DNA from: Acinetobacter beijerinckii CIP 110307
GTDB taxonomy: Bacteria > Pseudomonadota > Gammaproteobacteria > Pseudomonadales > Moraxellaceae
Direction of reading: 5' to 3'
Assembly: GCF_000369005.1 (NCBI RefSeq)
Contig: NZ_KB849764.1
Coordinates: forward strand, 625,086-689,085
DNA: 64,000 nucleotides
The position numbers and the translations under genes were made by a program. Below, one piece after another: positions 9,053 through 18,717 of this stretch (its first letter is position 1; each line of letters starts with the position of its first letter). Below the pieces are notes generated by a model. The model made no database searches and had not been told where the DNA came from. It worked only from the letters and a program-made list of their open reading frames with translations.

Positions 9053-11164
9053 TTATTTCCCAAAATGATAGCGTAAACCTAATAAATAAGTACGTGGTGC
9101 AGCAGGCGTATAGCTGGCTTGGTTATTACTAAACGAGGTACTTTCCGCATAATGTACATCAGCTGCATTAAGAATTTGCCCATATACCTCATAGGCATTT
9201 TTACGATAATTTGCACGTAGGTTTAGAATCGTATGTCCATCATACTTTTCTGTATTGGCATCATTTATCCAGTATGAACCGACATAAACACCTTCTGCTG
9301 AGAGTAATAATTCAGGCATAGGTTTTATCTGATACTCGATTGTGCCAAAGCTTTTTGGAGAGCTAGGCATCGTATTGCCGCTATAGTCGAACGCTAGTGA
9401 TGGTTGAAATTCTTTATATTCATGTTTAGCGATACTGCCTGACAGTTTTAAACGCTGGTCATATTGTTCGCTGATTTTCCATGTTCCGCCAACTTCGATA
9501 CCTTGATGTAAGGTTTTTCCAGCATTGCGAGGTTCACGTGTGTTGTCTGGTTTAGTAAAGCTAAGTACTTCATCTTTACCTTCTAGACGATACAAGGTAA
9601 TTTCGCCATCTAAGCGATCATCTAACAACTTGAAACGCAAACCTAGATCAACGTTATCAAAGGTTGCTTCTTTCAGATCAGGCGTTACTAAATTTGCTCC
9701 ATAAAGGCTACTCACTTCAGGTGGAACAAAGCCTTGTGACCAATTGCTGTAAAGATCTAATTCAGGCGTAATATTCCAAACAAAACCAAGTTGTGGACTG
9801 GCTTTATGGAAATTACGCTTTTCATCTGGAGCACCTGTCACTTTAGAAGGAGTAAGCTTATTGTCAAAGTCATAACTGATCCAGTCATAGCGAGCGCCAC
9901 CAACTAAGTTTAAGTTTGGTAAAGCTTGCCAATTGGCTTGTGTGTAAATCGCTTGGTTATTGACATCGACATTAAAATCACGCAGTAATTGTCGTTGTTT
10001 AAACCCTGTATATATTCGTGTTTTAGGATCGCGAAACACTTCAATATCATTGGTTTTTGCTTGGTTAGGCGAATGTTCAGACATCGCACCGACAATTAAT
10101 TTCACAGGGTTTAAGTTAATTGAATGTTGTAAATTTAATCCATAAGACTGAAAGGCATTATATGTGGTTTGTCCACTATATGTTCCTGTAGGCGTACCAT
10201 TTTTGGCATCTGTACGAATATTATAACTTGGGTTCTGTTCAGTCGTGTTATCACGATAATACAGTGTGGCTTGGCTTTGATTTTGATCATTCCAACTGTG
10301 GCTTAATTGAGATGAAAGTCTTGTTGCATCAACTTCACGATAGGTAAAGGTTTGATAACTGTAACCAGACCGTTTACTGAAATCCTCTGCATTTAAACTA
10401 CCCGTCATATCTGCTTTGAGATGATTATAACTGACGATATTTTTAACTTGGGTGGCATCAGATATGCGCCAATCATGTCTCAAAGTGATACTTTGCTTAT
10501 TACTTTCTGCGTGATCTTGCCAACTATCACCACGATCACTGGCATAGCCTGAAACTCTAAAGCCATGCTCCCCAAATTCGGTATCAAAGGTATTCGATGC
10601 ACCTAGATCAATACGACGATAGCCTCCAGAGCTTGCTCTCACGCCTAAATCAGCTGTGGGAGTTAAACTGGGTGCTTTGGTCAAGAAGTTGATCGTTCCA
10701 CCGATCGCATTACTACCATATAAACTACTAGCTGGACCACGCAGAATTTCAATATTATCAATCCCAGCCAAATTCACTTCATATAATGCATTATGGTTAA
10801 ACACACCTACAGGACGCACAGATATACCGTCTTCTAAATACTGATAAACAGCCGCAGTCGTTATTGGTTGGCGTATAGACATCATGTGCTGCTCATTACC
10901 CAAGTCATTCATCAAAACACCTGGTGTTTGATTCACTAACTGACCAATGAATGTTGCATGTTTATCTTCAATATCTTGGTTGTTGATTTTGCTAATCGCA
11001 GCAGGAGTATTATTAATAGACTCTCCCTCACGGCTTGCAGTGACGACAATGGTCGCTAAGGTTTTAGTTTCATCTTTTGATGAAGTTTCAGCTAAAGCAA
11101 TTGAACTATAAGTAACAGAAAGGCACGCAGCAGCTAATACTGACAAACGAAATTGAGTATTCAT
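9053..11164 (-). CDS. TonB-dependent outer-membrane receptor
   Basis: I use the ATG at 11164 rather than a longer frame from 11194, because the inner start gives a clean signal peptide (MNTQFRLSVLAAACLSVTYS, cut after ALA) and has AGAG upstream. The mature N-terminus has a TonB-box-like ATIVVTAS. The plug follows, with IEILRGPASSLYGSNAIGG near residue 135-155, then a 22-strand-type barrel ending in LLGLRYHFGK. Length 703 residues is typical. It imports an unknown metal complex, powered by TonB. Its neighbours (DUF2946 and PepSY proteins, both His-rich) resemble copper- or zinc-linked receptor operons; the ligand cannot be read from sequence. Confidence 0.9.
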   Translation of the reverse strand: MNTQFRLSVLAAACLSVTYSSIALAETSSKDETKTLATIVVTASREGESINNTPAAISKINNQDIEDKHATFIGQLVNQTPGVLMNDLGNEQHMMSIRQPITTAAVYQYLEDGISVRPVGVFNHNALYEVNLAGIDNIEILRGPASSLYGSNAIGGTINFLTKAPSLTPTADLGVRASSGGYRRIDLGASNTFDTEFGEHGFRVSGYASDRGDSWQDHAESNKQSITLRHDWRISDATQVKNIVSYNHLKADMTGSLNAEDFSKRSGYSYQTFTYREVDATRLSSQLSHSWNDQNQSQATLYYRDNTTEQNPSYNIRTDAKNGTPTGTYSGQTTYNAFQSYGLNLQHSINLNPVKLIVGAMSEHSPNQAKTNDIEVFRDPKTRIYTGFKQRQLLRDFNVDVNNQAIYTQANWQALPNLNLVGGARYDWISYDFDNKLTPSKVTGAPDEKRNFHKASPQLGFVWNITPELDLYSNWSQGFVPPEVSSLYGANLVTPDLKEATFDNVDLGLRFKLLDDRLDGEITLYRLEGKDEVLSFTKPDNTREPRNAGKTLHQGIEVGGTWKISEQYDQRLKLSGSIAKHEYKEFQPSLAFDYSGNTMPSSPKSFGTIEYQIKPMPELLLSAEGVYVGSYWINDANTEKYDGHTILNLRANYRKNAYEVYGQILNAADVHYAESTSFSNNQASYTPAAPRTYLLGLRYHFGK

Positions 11165-11241
11165 ATCAAACTCTATAAAAAAAGCAATAAACAAGGCGGT
11201 ACCGCAGTTCTCACTGGATACGATATTTACGGAATTGCGTT

Positions 11242-11748
11242 TTATAGAGCGAGTGGAGGTGCTTGTTTAATTGGAAAAATATAATAGATACGTGGTATAT
11301 GCAGATTTTCTGTCCACGCATAGCATAGGCATCGTACACGAGTAAACCAAGCTAATAAAAATACAAAAATAATTGCAATAAAAGGAACAATTGCAGCGGC
11401 ATCAACGCCATAAGTACATAATGGACAATGCTTCATGATCTTGCTTGCAAGTGCAAAAACCTCTTTAGCATGAGCACTAAGTAGATTATGTTTTTGATGT
11501 TGAAGATGCTGTTCATGCTGATTTTTATCGTGCATAGCATGATGGTGATGGCTAGAATGGGATTCTGAATCCATTAAGCTATTTTGAATATTTGTAACTT
11601 GGCAGTGACTCGGCATTGCATACAGTGCAGGTACAACGCCAATATGAACCATCGTGGGTAAGAGAATATGCCAGAGTAAACAAAGCAAAGTTATCGCACC
11701 GAGAGAGGCACGCCACTTTAGCAAATGTTGACGAAAACTGGACTTCAT
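11242..11748 (-). CDS. DUF2946-like membrane protein, His-rich
   Basis: The 168-residue protein has an N-terminal membrane helix (about 15-40), a histidine-rich stretch (HSSHHHHAMHDKNQHEQH, about 65-82), the motif HCPLC near residue 112, a second helix (about 118-138), and a C-terminal QAPPLAL. HCPLC plus the terminal QAPP-type ending are hallmarks of DUF2946, a family often found beside copper-associated receptors. The histidine run could bind metal in the periplasm. It is the first gene of a minus-strand operon with the TonB receptor and PepSY protein. The function is unproven. Confidence 0.75.
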   Translation of the reverse strand: MKSSFRQHLLKWRASLGAITLLCLLWHILLPTMVHIGVVPALYAMPSHCQVTNIQNSLMDSESHSSHHHHAMHDKNQHEQHLQHQKHNLLSAHAKEVFALASKIMKHCPLCTYGVDAAAIVPFIAIIFVFLLAWFTRVRCLCYAWTENLHIPRIYYIFPIKQAPPLAL

Positions 11749-11877
11749 ATCAGCGATACGACACAGTGGAAATGTGGCAGAAGTATAATTAAAAAAACAT
11801 TACACTACAAAACATATCTAACACAAATGGTGAGTATTTTAAGTCAGTAATTTATTGGTTTTATTGATCTTTCACGT

Positions 11878-11907
11878 AAAAAAACAGACTCATATGAGCC
11901 TGTTTTT
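11878..11907 (-). terminator. Terminator of the DAHP synthase gene
   Basis: On the minus strand an imperfect hairpin (AAAAACAG, one mismatch, CTCAT/ATGAG core) is followed by seven T. It lies just after the stop of the gene at 11927. Confidence 0.8.
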
Positions 11908-11926
11908 AATATCTATTATTTATAAA

Positions 11927-13018
11927 TTAACGGTTTGGCAAAACATCTTTAAGCACTTCGTGCATCTCTAATAGCGCTTTTTCTGTTGTTTCCCAATCAA
12001 TGCAACCATCAGTCACTGATTGACCATAAACAAGATCACATAAGTTTTCAGGAATATCCTGACGACCACCTTTGAGATGACTTTCAACCATGATACCCAC
12101 GATTGATTTATTGCCATCAAGAATTTGCTCTGTGATGTTTTTAAGAACCAAAGGTTGTAAGTACGGATCTTTGTTTGAGTTTGCATGACTAGTATCAATC
12201 ATGATCTTATTGCTTACTTTTGCTTTCGCTAAGGCAGCTTCAGCTTCCGCAACAGAAGAAGCATCATAGTTAGGTTTACCATTACCACCACGTAAAACTA
12301 CGTGAGCATAAGGGTTACCATTGGTATTAATAATCGCTACTTGACCATTTTCATTTAAGCCTAAGAAGCTATGACCATGTTTAACCGATTGCATGGCATT
12401 GGTTGCAACCGTTAAGCCGCCATCTGTACCATTTTTAAAACCAACAGGTGAAGATAGGCCTGATGACATTTCACGGTGAGTTTGACTTTCGGTAGTACGA
12501 GCACCAATCGCTGACCAAGAAATTAAATCTTGGTAGTACTGAGGTGAGTTAGGATCAAGTGCTTCAGTTGCACAAGGTAAGCCTTTTTCATTTAGCTCAA
12601 GCAAAAGACCGCGACCAATATGCAAGCCTTTTTCGATATTGAATGAGTCGTTCATATCAGGGTCATTAATTAAACCTTTCCAACCCACAGTGGTACGTGG
12701 TTTTTCAAAGTAAACACGCATGACTAAATAAAGTGTATCTTTTACTTTTTCGCTAAGTACACGTAAACGATCAGCATATTCATTCGCCGCTTTAGGATCA
12801 TGAATTGAACAAGGACCAATGACGACAAATAAACGCTTGTCGTTGCCATCTAAAATATTACGTACAGTTGCACGTCCTTGTAATACAGTTTTTGATGCAG
12901 CCTCAGATAAAGGAAGATCAGCTTTCAGTTCCGCAGGGGTAATCAAGGTTTGAATGCTTTTAATATTAACGTCATTGATATCTGGTTGAGAAACTGGGTT
13001 TGGCTGTAGAGTATTCAT
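11927..13018 (-). CDS. aroG: 3-deoxy-7-phosphoheptulonate (DAHP) synthase
   Basis: A class I (AroFGH-type) DAHP synthase of about 363 residues. Signature stretches are VIGPCSIHDP (near 70), RVYFEKPRTTVGWKGLINDP (near 106-125), SWSAIGARTTESQTHRE (near 170-186) and IMIDTSHANSNK (near 275). It condenses phosphoenolpyruvate with erythrose-4-phosphate, the first step to chorismate and aromatic amino acids. ATG 13018 is chosen; GTG 13027 is an alternative three codons upstream, and neither has a good Shine-Dalgarno. Which aromatic amino acid inhibits it cannot be told here. aroC lies elsewhere in the same window. Confidence 0.94.
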   Translation of the reverse strand: MNTLQPNPVSQPDINDVNIKSIQTLITPAELKADLPLSEAASKTVLQGRATVRNILDGNDKRLFVVIGPCSIHDPKAANEYADRLRVLSEKVKDTLYLVMRVYFEKPRTTVGWKGLINDPDMNDSFNIEKGLHIGRGLLLELNEKGLPCATEALDPNSPQYYQDLISWSAIGARTTESQTHREMSSGLSSPVGFKNGTDGGLTVATNAMQSVKHGHSFLGLNENGQVAIINTNGNPYAHVVLRGGNGKPNYDASSVAEAEAALAKAKVSNKIMIDTSHANSNKDPYLQPLVLKNITEQILDGNKSIVGIMVESHLKGGRQDIPENLCDLVYGQSVTDGCIDWETTEKALLEMHEVLKDVLPNR

Positions 13019-13138
13019 CGCTGTCACAAATTCAATCTAAAGAAGAGGTTATTTTGTCTACGAATATAGCATGAAATGCTGATTGATTAACTAGCGAATC
13101 GCATAATTTGTTCTAAATCAACCAGCATATTTATGGGT

Positions 13139-14059
13139 TTAAACGGTTTTGGTTAAATGATTTGTCTGTTGAACAAAAACTGCTTGCTGAGTTTCAACTG
13201 GTTTTGGCTTGGCTTTAATTGGGTTCACCATAAAGTTGATCCCTAGTGCAAATAATGTAATACCTAAGATTTTACGAATCAGTCGTTCAGGCATACGAGA
13301 GCTAATTAAAGTACCCACAATAATGGCAGGAATGGAACCAACCAATAACCACATTAATAAGGTAAAATCAACATTACCTGAAGACATATGGCTTAAACCT
13401 GCGACGGCTGTTAGTAAAACGGCATGTACAACATCTGATCCAATGATACGAATCATAGGCAAATTTGGAAACATAATCACTAGAGCCATGATACCAAAAG
13501 CACCAGCACCTACTGAGGATAATGTTACAAATACACCCAGTACAATCCCCATAATAACGATATAAAAACGTTTATGTTGCAGAGCATGTTGCTCGCTTTC
13601 CATATTGTCTTGTTCGCGATTTCTAAAGCGATCAAAGAACTTCTCAATTTGGGTACGGAACACAATTGATACACCGGTCAAAGTCAACATAAAACCAAGT
13701 ACCATTGTCAGTACCGCTTTATAATGAGTTGATTGACTTAAATAGTGTTCTAAAACCCATGATGTCGCAAATGAAGCAGGAATACTTCCGATAGCTAACC
13801 AAATCACAATTGACCATACAATGTTTAGTTTTTTGGCATGAACAACAGAACCACAGAACTTAGAAATTGATGCATAAAGCAGGTCAGTACCAATGGCAAT
13901 ATGAGGCTCGATTTTGAATAAGCTAATCAAAATAGGGGTCATTAATGAACCACCGCCAACTCCTGTAATACCTACACAGAAGCCAACCAAAACCCCAGCC
14001 ATAATGAATTCGATAGGACCAAACATCAACAATATGCCTAAATATGCTAAAACCTGCAT
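13139..14059 (-). CDS. TSUP/TauE-SafE family permease
   Basis: A 306-residue polytopic membrane protein with two related halves. The N-terminal half has GFCVGITGVGGGSLMTPIL (near 25-43) and the second half GVFVTLSSVGAGAFGIMAL, the repeated glycine-rich motif of TSUP (sulfite exporter TauE/SafE) transporters. It probably moves a small sulfur-containing or organic anion across the inner membrane; the substrate is unknown. It is transcribed alone. Confidence 0.85.
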   Translation of the reverse strand: MQVLAYLGILLMFGPIEFIMAGVLVGFCVGITGVGGGSLMTPILISLFKIEPHIAIGTDLLYASISKFCGSVVHAKKLNIVWSIVIWLAIGSIPASFATSWVLEHYLSQSTHYKAVLTMVLGFMLTLTGVSIVFRTQIEKFFDRFRNREQDNMESEQHALQHKRFYIVIMGIVLGVFVTLSSVGAGAFGIMALVIMFPNLPMIRIIGSDVVHAVLLTAVAGLSHMSSGNVDFTLLMWLLVGSIPAIIVGTLISSRMPERLIRKILGITLFALGINFMVNPIKAKPKPVETQQAVFVQQTNHLTKTV

Positions 14060-14214
14060 ATCTTATGCTTTTTTAAGATAACTCGTTGTGATGAAAAATG
14101 ATTTACTTATTCAAAAAAAAGCTAAAGCGGCGATGTTAGATAAATTGATAAAGCATTATGGAAACAATTCAACTCAGTTTTTATAAACTCAGCTATACCT
14201 TGAAATCTAACAAG

Positions 14215-14496
14215 TTATCTTTTGCTTGGTTTTAATTCATTGATCCATAGCACCAAAATAAAAGTAACGGGTGTCGCAAATATCCACCAACTCACAAATC
14301 CGATAGAACTTCCATATTCTAAACAAAGCAGGCTACCTGCGAGTAAAAAGCAGATATAAGCAACAACTCTGAAGTGAGTCCTGTAATGAATAAAAATTTG
14401 CTGATTTTTCGATTGTGCTTTGTTGATCTGTTTAGCACTGCATCTATGGAGATTAAACATCCCAATCAAGATCAGAAAAAGACTAAAAAGGATCAT
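14215..14496 (-). CDS. Small membrane protein, DUF3325-like
   Basis: 93 residues with an N-terminal helix (about 1-15), and two more (about 45-60 and 66-84). Position and layout fit DUF3325, a family that normally follows a PepSY protein and a DUF3649 protein in iron-uptake operons. Its start overlaps the end of the PepSY gene by 4 bases (ATGA type), indicating translational coupling. The function is unknown; an accessory subunit of an inner-membrane complex is the usual guess. Confidence 0.68.
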   Translation of the reverse strand: MILFSLFLILIGMFNLHRCSAKQINKAQSKNQQIFIHYRTHFRVVAYICFLLAGSLLCLEYGSSIGFVSWWIFATPVTFILVLWINELKPSKR

Positions 14497-16049
14497 GCTT
14501 TTACCTCTTTTTTCGCTAATTTAGCTTTGATTTTCTGAGCGGATTTTTCTTGAATAGGGTGAATATTTTTAAAAATGAATACGGCGAATATTGCGAAAAC
14601 AATTAAGAAAAGATCAATACGTAAGAATAACCAGTAACTTTTAAAATCTGAGATCAATTGATGATTCAGTAAATAGACAAAGTTATATACTGGTAAAGCT
14701 AAAGCTAACAATCCCATAAATAAAACCTGAGATTTCCACAAGTATTGTTTTTTAGTGAATAATGCAAAGATAAAACTTAGTAGCCAAATAATGAAAAAGG
14801 TATAGATTTCATAATTTGGTGTCGTTTCATTCACATGTACAAATCGATTGGCAAATAGATAGCTCATCATTGCAATTGGCAGGCCAATGAATGCAGCAAC
14901 ATTCAAGCGATCTACTAAGTAATAGCCAAAATGAAATTGATTAGACTTATTTTGAATTTGACGTTTTAAGCTCCAAAGTAATAAGCCAGAAGCAATCATT
15001 AAACATCCGAGTATGCCAGAGCAAAAAAATGCAAATCTAAGTGCGGGTTGTGCAAAAGTAGCCATATGTAAACCGTATACACCCGCATTTAATGTGGCAA
15101 CTGAACTTTCATTGCGAGTATTACCGAGCATTTTTCCATTACTATCAAATGTAATTTGCGCTTGGTTTAAGGTAATTGAACGATCTTCTAATTGTTTAAA
15201 TGTAATAATTGCTTGATCAGTATTGGGATTTTTAACTTCTATTGATGCTAGAGCTTGATCTCCCCATTGTTGTCTGACTTTTTCTAATAAACTATTGATA
15301 GGCAATATTTCTGCTTTAATGGGTGCTGCTTTTTGCTGAGTATCTTGATTAACCGTTCTGATTTCAGTGAAATACTGAAAAGGATTTTCAGGATAAAGTT
15401 TCTGCATTCCCCAAGGGAGATAGATATAAAAGAAAATTGCTAAACCAGTAAATGTAATTGTCAGAAAAAAGGGAAGTGCAAGTACTGAAGAAACATTATG
15501 GAAGTCTAACCAAGAACGTTGAGATTTAAAGGTTCTCAAGGTAAAAAAATCTGTAAAAATCTTTTTATGCGTAATAATGCCTGACACCAAAGCGATCAGC
15601 ATGATAAAAGCCGCTATACAGGCAATTAGTCGCCCAATCATTACGGGGAGCCCATAAAGTTGGAAATGAAAATTATAGAAAAAATCTCCACCCTGAGTCG
15701 CAGATAATTTTAATTCTTGACCAGAATTTGCATCTAGACTTCGACTTTCATAACCTCCTATTGCTTTTTCCCAATACATTCTATTCACAGGTTCTTCTTG
15801 GTTGGCAACCTTGAGATACCATGATTTTGCATCAGCCGCATGTTGATTTAAATATTCTGTTGCTGTTGTAATCGCTTTATCTTGGTTTACTTGAATTTGT
15901 GCGAGCTGCGGTTGCATCCATAAATTAATTTGATGACGATAGTACGAACTTGTCCCCATTAGGAAGATGGCAAATAAAAGCCAACCGAAAATTAAACCTG
16001 TCCAAGCATGTAACCATGCCATTGATTGGCGTACACCTTTATTCTGCAT
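14493..16049 (-). CDS. PepSY-associated transmembrane protein
   Basis: 518 residues with an N-terminal helix (about 10-32), then several membrane spans (about 135-160, 190-215, 345-365 and three to four near the C-terminus). The periplasmic region between the first and second spans resembles PepSY. Relatives act at the inner membrane in siderophore-iron utilisation, possibly reducing ferric complexes. It is the middle gene of a three-gene minus-strand operon (DUF3649, PepSY, DUF3325) with 1-base and overlapping junctions. No TonB-dependent receptor is adjacent here, unlike many homologous operons. Confidence 0.82.
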   Translation of the reverse strand: MQNKGVRQSMAWLHAWTGLIFGWLLFAIFLMGTSSYYRHQINLWMQPQLAQIQVNQDKAITTATEYLNQHAADAKSWYLKVANQEEPVNRMYWEKAIGGYESRSLDANSGQELKLSATQGGDFFYNFHFQLYGLPVMIGRLIACIAAFIMLIALVSGIITHKKIFTDFFTLRTFKSQRSWLDFHNVSSVLALPFFLTITFTGLAIFFYIYLPWGMQKLYPENPFQYFTEIRTVNQDTQQKAAPIKAEILPINSLLEKVRQQWGDQALASIEVKNPNTDQAIITFKQLEDRSITLNQAQITFDSNGKMLGNTRNESSVATLNAGVYGLHMATFAQPALRFAFFCSGILGCLMIASGLLLWSLKRQIQNKSNQFHFGYYLVDRLNVAAFIGLPIAMMSYLFANRFVHVNETTPNYEIYTFFIIWLLSFIFALFTKKQYLWKSQVLFMGLLALALPVYNFVYLLNHQLISDFKSYWLFLRIDLFLIVFAIFAVFIFKNIHPIQEKSAQKIKAKLAKKEVKA

Positions 16050-16050
16050 T

Positions 16051-16344
16051 TTAATTTAAACCTACTGATAAGCCATATAAAACACCTGCCAAAGCTAGGC
16101 TAATCAGTGTTAATTTCAGCATTGAATGTGCACAAAAGCTTAAAATGATAAATACCACATAAAATAAAATGGCGATAAAAGCTGCAAGATATATCGCTTC
16201 AGCTTTGTTAAATACATTCTTGAATAAAGAAGTGAGACTAATGCACAAATACATCGTGCAGATATAACCCAATACAAATGTCAGAACAAAGCGATAGAAA
16301 ACACTGAATCTATAGACAAGTGTAGGAGAGGTAGATTTAGCCAT
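16051..16344 (-). CDS. Small membrane protein, DUF3649-like
   Basis: 97 residues with three hydrophobic segments (about 14-35, 47-68, 73-92). It ends one base before the PepSY gene begins. The set of DUF3649, PepSY and DUF3325 proteins recurs in iron-regulated operons, and this is the first gene of the set here. A Fur-box-like sequence lies about 50 bases upstream of its start, which fits iron repression. The biochemical role is unknown. Confidence 0.68.
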   Translation of the reverse strand: MAKSTSPTLVYRFSVFYRFVLTFVLGYICTMYLCISLTSLFKNVFNKAEAIYLAAFIAILFYVVFIILSFCAHSMLKLTLISLALAGVLYGLSVGLN

Positions 16345-16390
16345 AATGAATCTTGATTAGAGTGTGGTGAAATGGAAACAAGTCACAATT

Positions 16391-16409
16391 GGAAATGATT
16401 ATTATTTAT
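16391..16409. promoter_or_regulatory. Candidate Fur box
   Basis: The 19 bases GGAAATGATTATTATTTAT match 13 of 19 positions of the classical Fur consensus when read on the minus strand, including the core ATAATCATT. It sits upstream of the DUF3649/PepSY/DUF3325 operon. The region is very A+T-rich, so chance is not excluded. Confidence 0.5.
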
Positions 16410-16595
16410 AATAAAGTTTAGTCCAAGTTCAATCAAACAATATCTCATCGTAAATCTAGATAATTTTTTAGTATAAAATAGAAAAAATAGATTAAAAGTG
16501 TATTCACCAATTGTGAACAAATTGCTTTTTTTAATATGATTCGATGTAAAATCATTTTGTTAGAATCATTTTAATATTTCAGTGGGGCATACGTC

Positions 16596-17780
16596 TTGTT
16601 TAAGCAAAAACTAAAAATAGGAATCGTAGTAGGGGAAGTTTCTGGAGATACTCTAGGAGTCAAGCTAATGCGTAGTTTTCGTGAACAAGGTATAGATGTT
16701 GAGTTTGAAGGAATTGGCGGTCCACAAATGATTGCGGAAGGTTTCCATAGTTATTATCCCATGGAAATTTTATCTGTTATGGGAATTGTAGAAGTTTTAA
16801 AAGATCTAAAAAAGCTCTTTGCTGTACGTGATGGCTTGGTCGAACGTTGGACAGAAAATCCAGTCGATATTTTCATTGGTATTGATGCACCTGATTTTAA
16901 CTTACGATTATCTAAAACAATTAAAGAAAAGAATTTACCAATTAAAACAGTTCAATACGTCAGTCCATCGGTTTGGGCATGGCGTCAAGGACGTGTGCAT
17001 GGAATTAAAAAAAGCATTGATTTAGTCTTGTGTTTATTTCCATTTGAAAAGACCTTTTATCAAAATTATGATGTGCCTGCTGCCTTTGTTGGTCATCCAT
17101 TAGCTAAACAATTACCATTGAAAAATCCAGTCATGGATGCTAAACACCAATTGGGCTTACTCGCAAATAAAACCCATATCGCATTACTACCAGGAAGTCG
17201 TCGAGGGGAAATTGAACGATTATTGCCTTTATTGACTGGTACAGCTGAAATTTTGCACAGAAAATTTCCTGAAGTTGAGTTTTTAATCCCTGCTATTAAT
17301 GATGCTCGTAAGCATCAAATTGAAGAAGGCATTAAAAACCTAGACGTAGATTTGAAAGCCAAGATTCATGTATTAGAAAATATTGACGATGAATCTAAAA
17401 TTGGTCGAATGGTGATGAATGCCAGTGATATTGTGGCGCTTGCTTCTGGTACAGCAACACTTGAAGCCATGTTGTTACATCGTCCAATGGTGACATTTTA
17501 TAAGTTGAATTGGCTGACTTATATTATTGCGAAATTCTTAGTTAAAATTCCATATTACTCTTTACCTAACATCATTGCAGGCAAAAAGGTGATAGAAGAA
17601 TTAATTCAGGCTGATGCAACACCACAGCATTTAGCAACCGAAATAGAAAAACTAATGGATCATGAAACTGCGCACATCCAAATGTTGCAACATTTAAGTA
17701 TGCATAAGCAGTTAATTTCAGGAAATACTGAAGATCCTGTACATGCAATTTTAAGTTGTTTGAAAACAGATGCGATATAA
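16596..17780 (+). CDS. lpxB: Lipid-A-disaccharide synthase
   Basis: The 394-residue protein begins MFKQKLKIGIVVGEVSGDTLG. GEVSGD, VSPSVWAWRQGR (near 128-139), GHPLAKQLP (near 167) and ALLPGSRRGEIERLLPLL (near 200) are LpxB hallmarks. It joins UDP-2,3-diacylglucosamine and lipid X to form the lipid A disaccharide at the inner membrane. It starts at TTG 16596 with GTGGGG upstream at 16582-16587. It stands alone here, not with lpxA or fabZ, and ends at a strong bidirectional terminator. Confidence 0.96.
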   Translation: MFKQKLKIGIVVGEVSGDTLGVKLMRSFREQGIDVEFEGIGGPQMIAEGFHSYYPMEILSVMGIVEVLKDLKKLFAVRDGLVERWTENPVDIFIGIDAPDFNLRLSKTIKEKNLPIKTVQYVSPSVWAWRQGRVHGIKKSIDLVLCLFPFEKTFYQNYDVPAAFVGHPLAKQLPLKNPVMDAKHQLGLLANKTHIALLPGSRRGEIERLLPLLTGTAEILHRKFPEVEFLIPAINDARKHQIEEGIKNLDVDLKAKIHVLENIDDESKIGRMVMNASDIVALASGTATLEAMLLHRPMVTFYKLNWLTYIIAKFLVKIPYYSLPNIIAGKKVIEELIQADATPQHLATEIEKLMDHETAHIQMLQHLSMHKQLISGNTEDPVHAILSCLKTDAI

Positions 17781-17807
17781 AAAAGGTGGCATAAATGCCA
17801 CCTTTTT
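17780..17807. terminator. Bidirectional terminator
   Basis: AAAAAGGTGGCA (17780-17791) and TGCCACCTTTTT (17796-17807) form a perfect 12-bp stem with a TAAA loop between convergent lpxB and the DUF2797 gene. It has T-runs in both directions. Confidence 0.9.
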
Positions 17808-17809
17808 GT

Positions 17810-18679
17810 TTAAGTTCTCAATACCAATTCGTAACCTGTATATTTACGAATATTGATCACACCAATATCAAGTAATAGATACTGACCTTTGATACCGTGT
17901 AAAACCCCTCGAATCTTTGGTGTCTTATCTAAGTTTAGCGATTTAATCTTTTCAGGATATTGTTCAACTGGATATACAAATTCTTTTGGTAATTCATTTT
18001 CCAAGAATTCCAAATCCTCATTGAATTCCAAATTTTGATTAAACTCATCGCGTATGCTTTGAATCTTAGGTGAAAACTCTTCTAAAATCTGATCGCGTTG
18101 TTCAATTAAATTAAGTGGTTGTGCTTCACCTTTGAGTAACTTACGCCAATCTGTTTTATCTGCAATCTGAGTACCAATTAATGTTTCCAAATGCCCAGAT
18201 AAGCGACGTGAACCAACTTTTAAAATCGGTAATGCTTGTGTTGCACCTTGATCTAGCCAACGTGTCGGCATATTTACAATACGGGTGATACCAATTTTTA
18301 GCGCACTAGAATTTGCTAAATAAACAATGTGCGGTTGAAAGCAAACTTTATGAGCAAAATCATCTTCACGACATGTACCGAGATGATAATGACAAGTTTC
18401 CGGTTTCATAATACATAAATCACACTCAGCTTTGGTCTTGAAACATTTAAAACAATGACCTTGGGAATAAGACTTAGGTGTTTTTGCGCCGCAAGAGGTG
18501 CAGAAAATATTTCCTGTCCATTCAATCTCTAACTCTTGCCCTAAAACAAAAGGTAGATCAGTTTCTGAACGATCTAATATAAATTTATATTCAACATTTG
18601 CCTTGCTTGTTGATTGATCAGTTACACTATGCGTTTTGAGCGCTGCATGCATTTTATGACAAATGCCTTGTAGTTCCAT
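17810..18679 (-). CDS. DUF2797 family protein (zinc ribbon plus GIY-YIG-like segment)
   Basis: From ATG 18679 the protein is 289 residues; a TTG at 18706 would add nine, but the ATG has GAGAG at good distance. It has cysteine pairs CTSC and CFKCF (near 61-80) followed by CDLC and further Cys/His, suggesting zinc binding. The segment IVYLANSSALKIGITR near 119-134 with a later PTRWLDQGA resembles the GIY-YIG nuclease fold described for DUF2797. Whether it cuts nucleic acid is not known. Confidence 0.78.
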   Translation of the reverse strand: MELQGICHKMHAALKTHSVTDQSTSKANVEYKFILDRSETDLPFVLGQELEIEWTGNIFCTSCGAKTPKSYSQGHCFKCFKTKAECDLCIMKPETCHYHLGTCREDDFAHKVCFQPHIVYLANSSALKIGITRIVNMPTRWLDQGATQALPILKVGSRRLSGHLETLIGTQIADKTDWRKLLKGEAQPLNLIEQRDQILEEFSPKIQSIRDEFNQNLEFNEDLEFLENELPKEFVYPVEQYPEKIKSLNLDKTPKIRGVLHGIKGQYLLLDIGVINIRKYTGYELVLRT

Positions 18680-18717
18680 GAATAAACTCTCATCTTTCTC
18701 AATCAAGGGTTGCAGTT

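Noticed and set aside
11165..11194. Longer N-terminus of the TonB receptor
   Set aside because: It would place a hydrophobic extension before a complete signal peptide that has its own Shine-Dalgarno.
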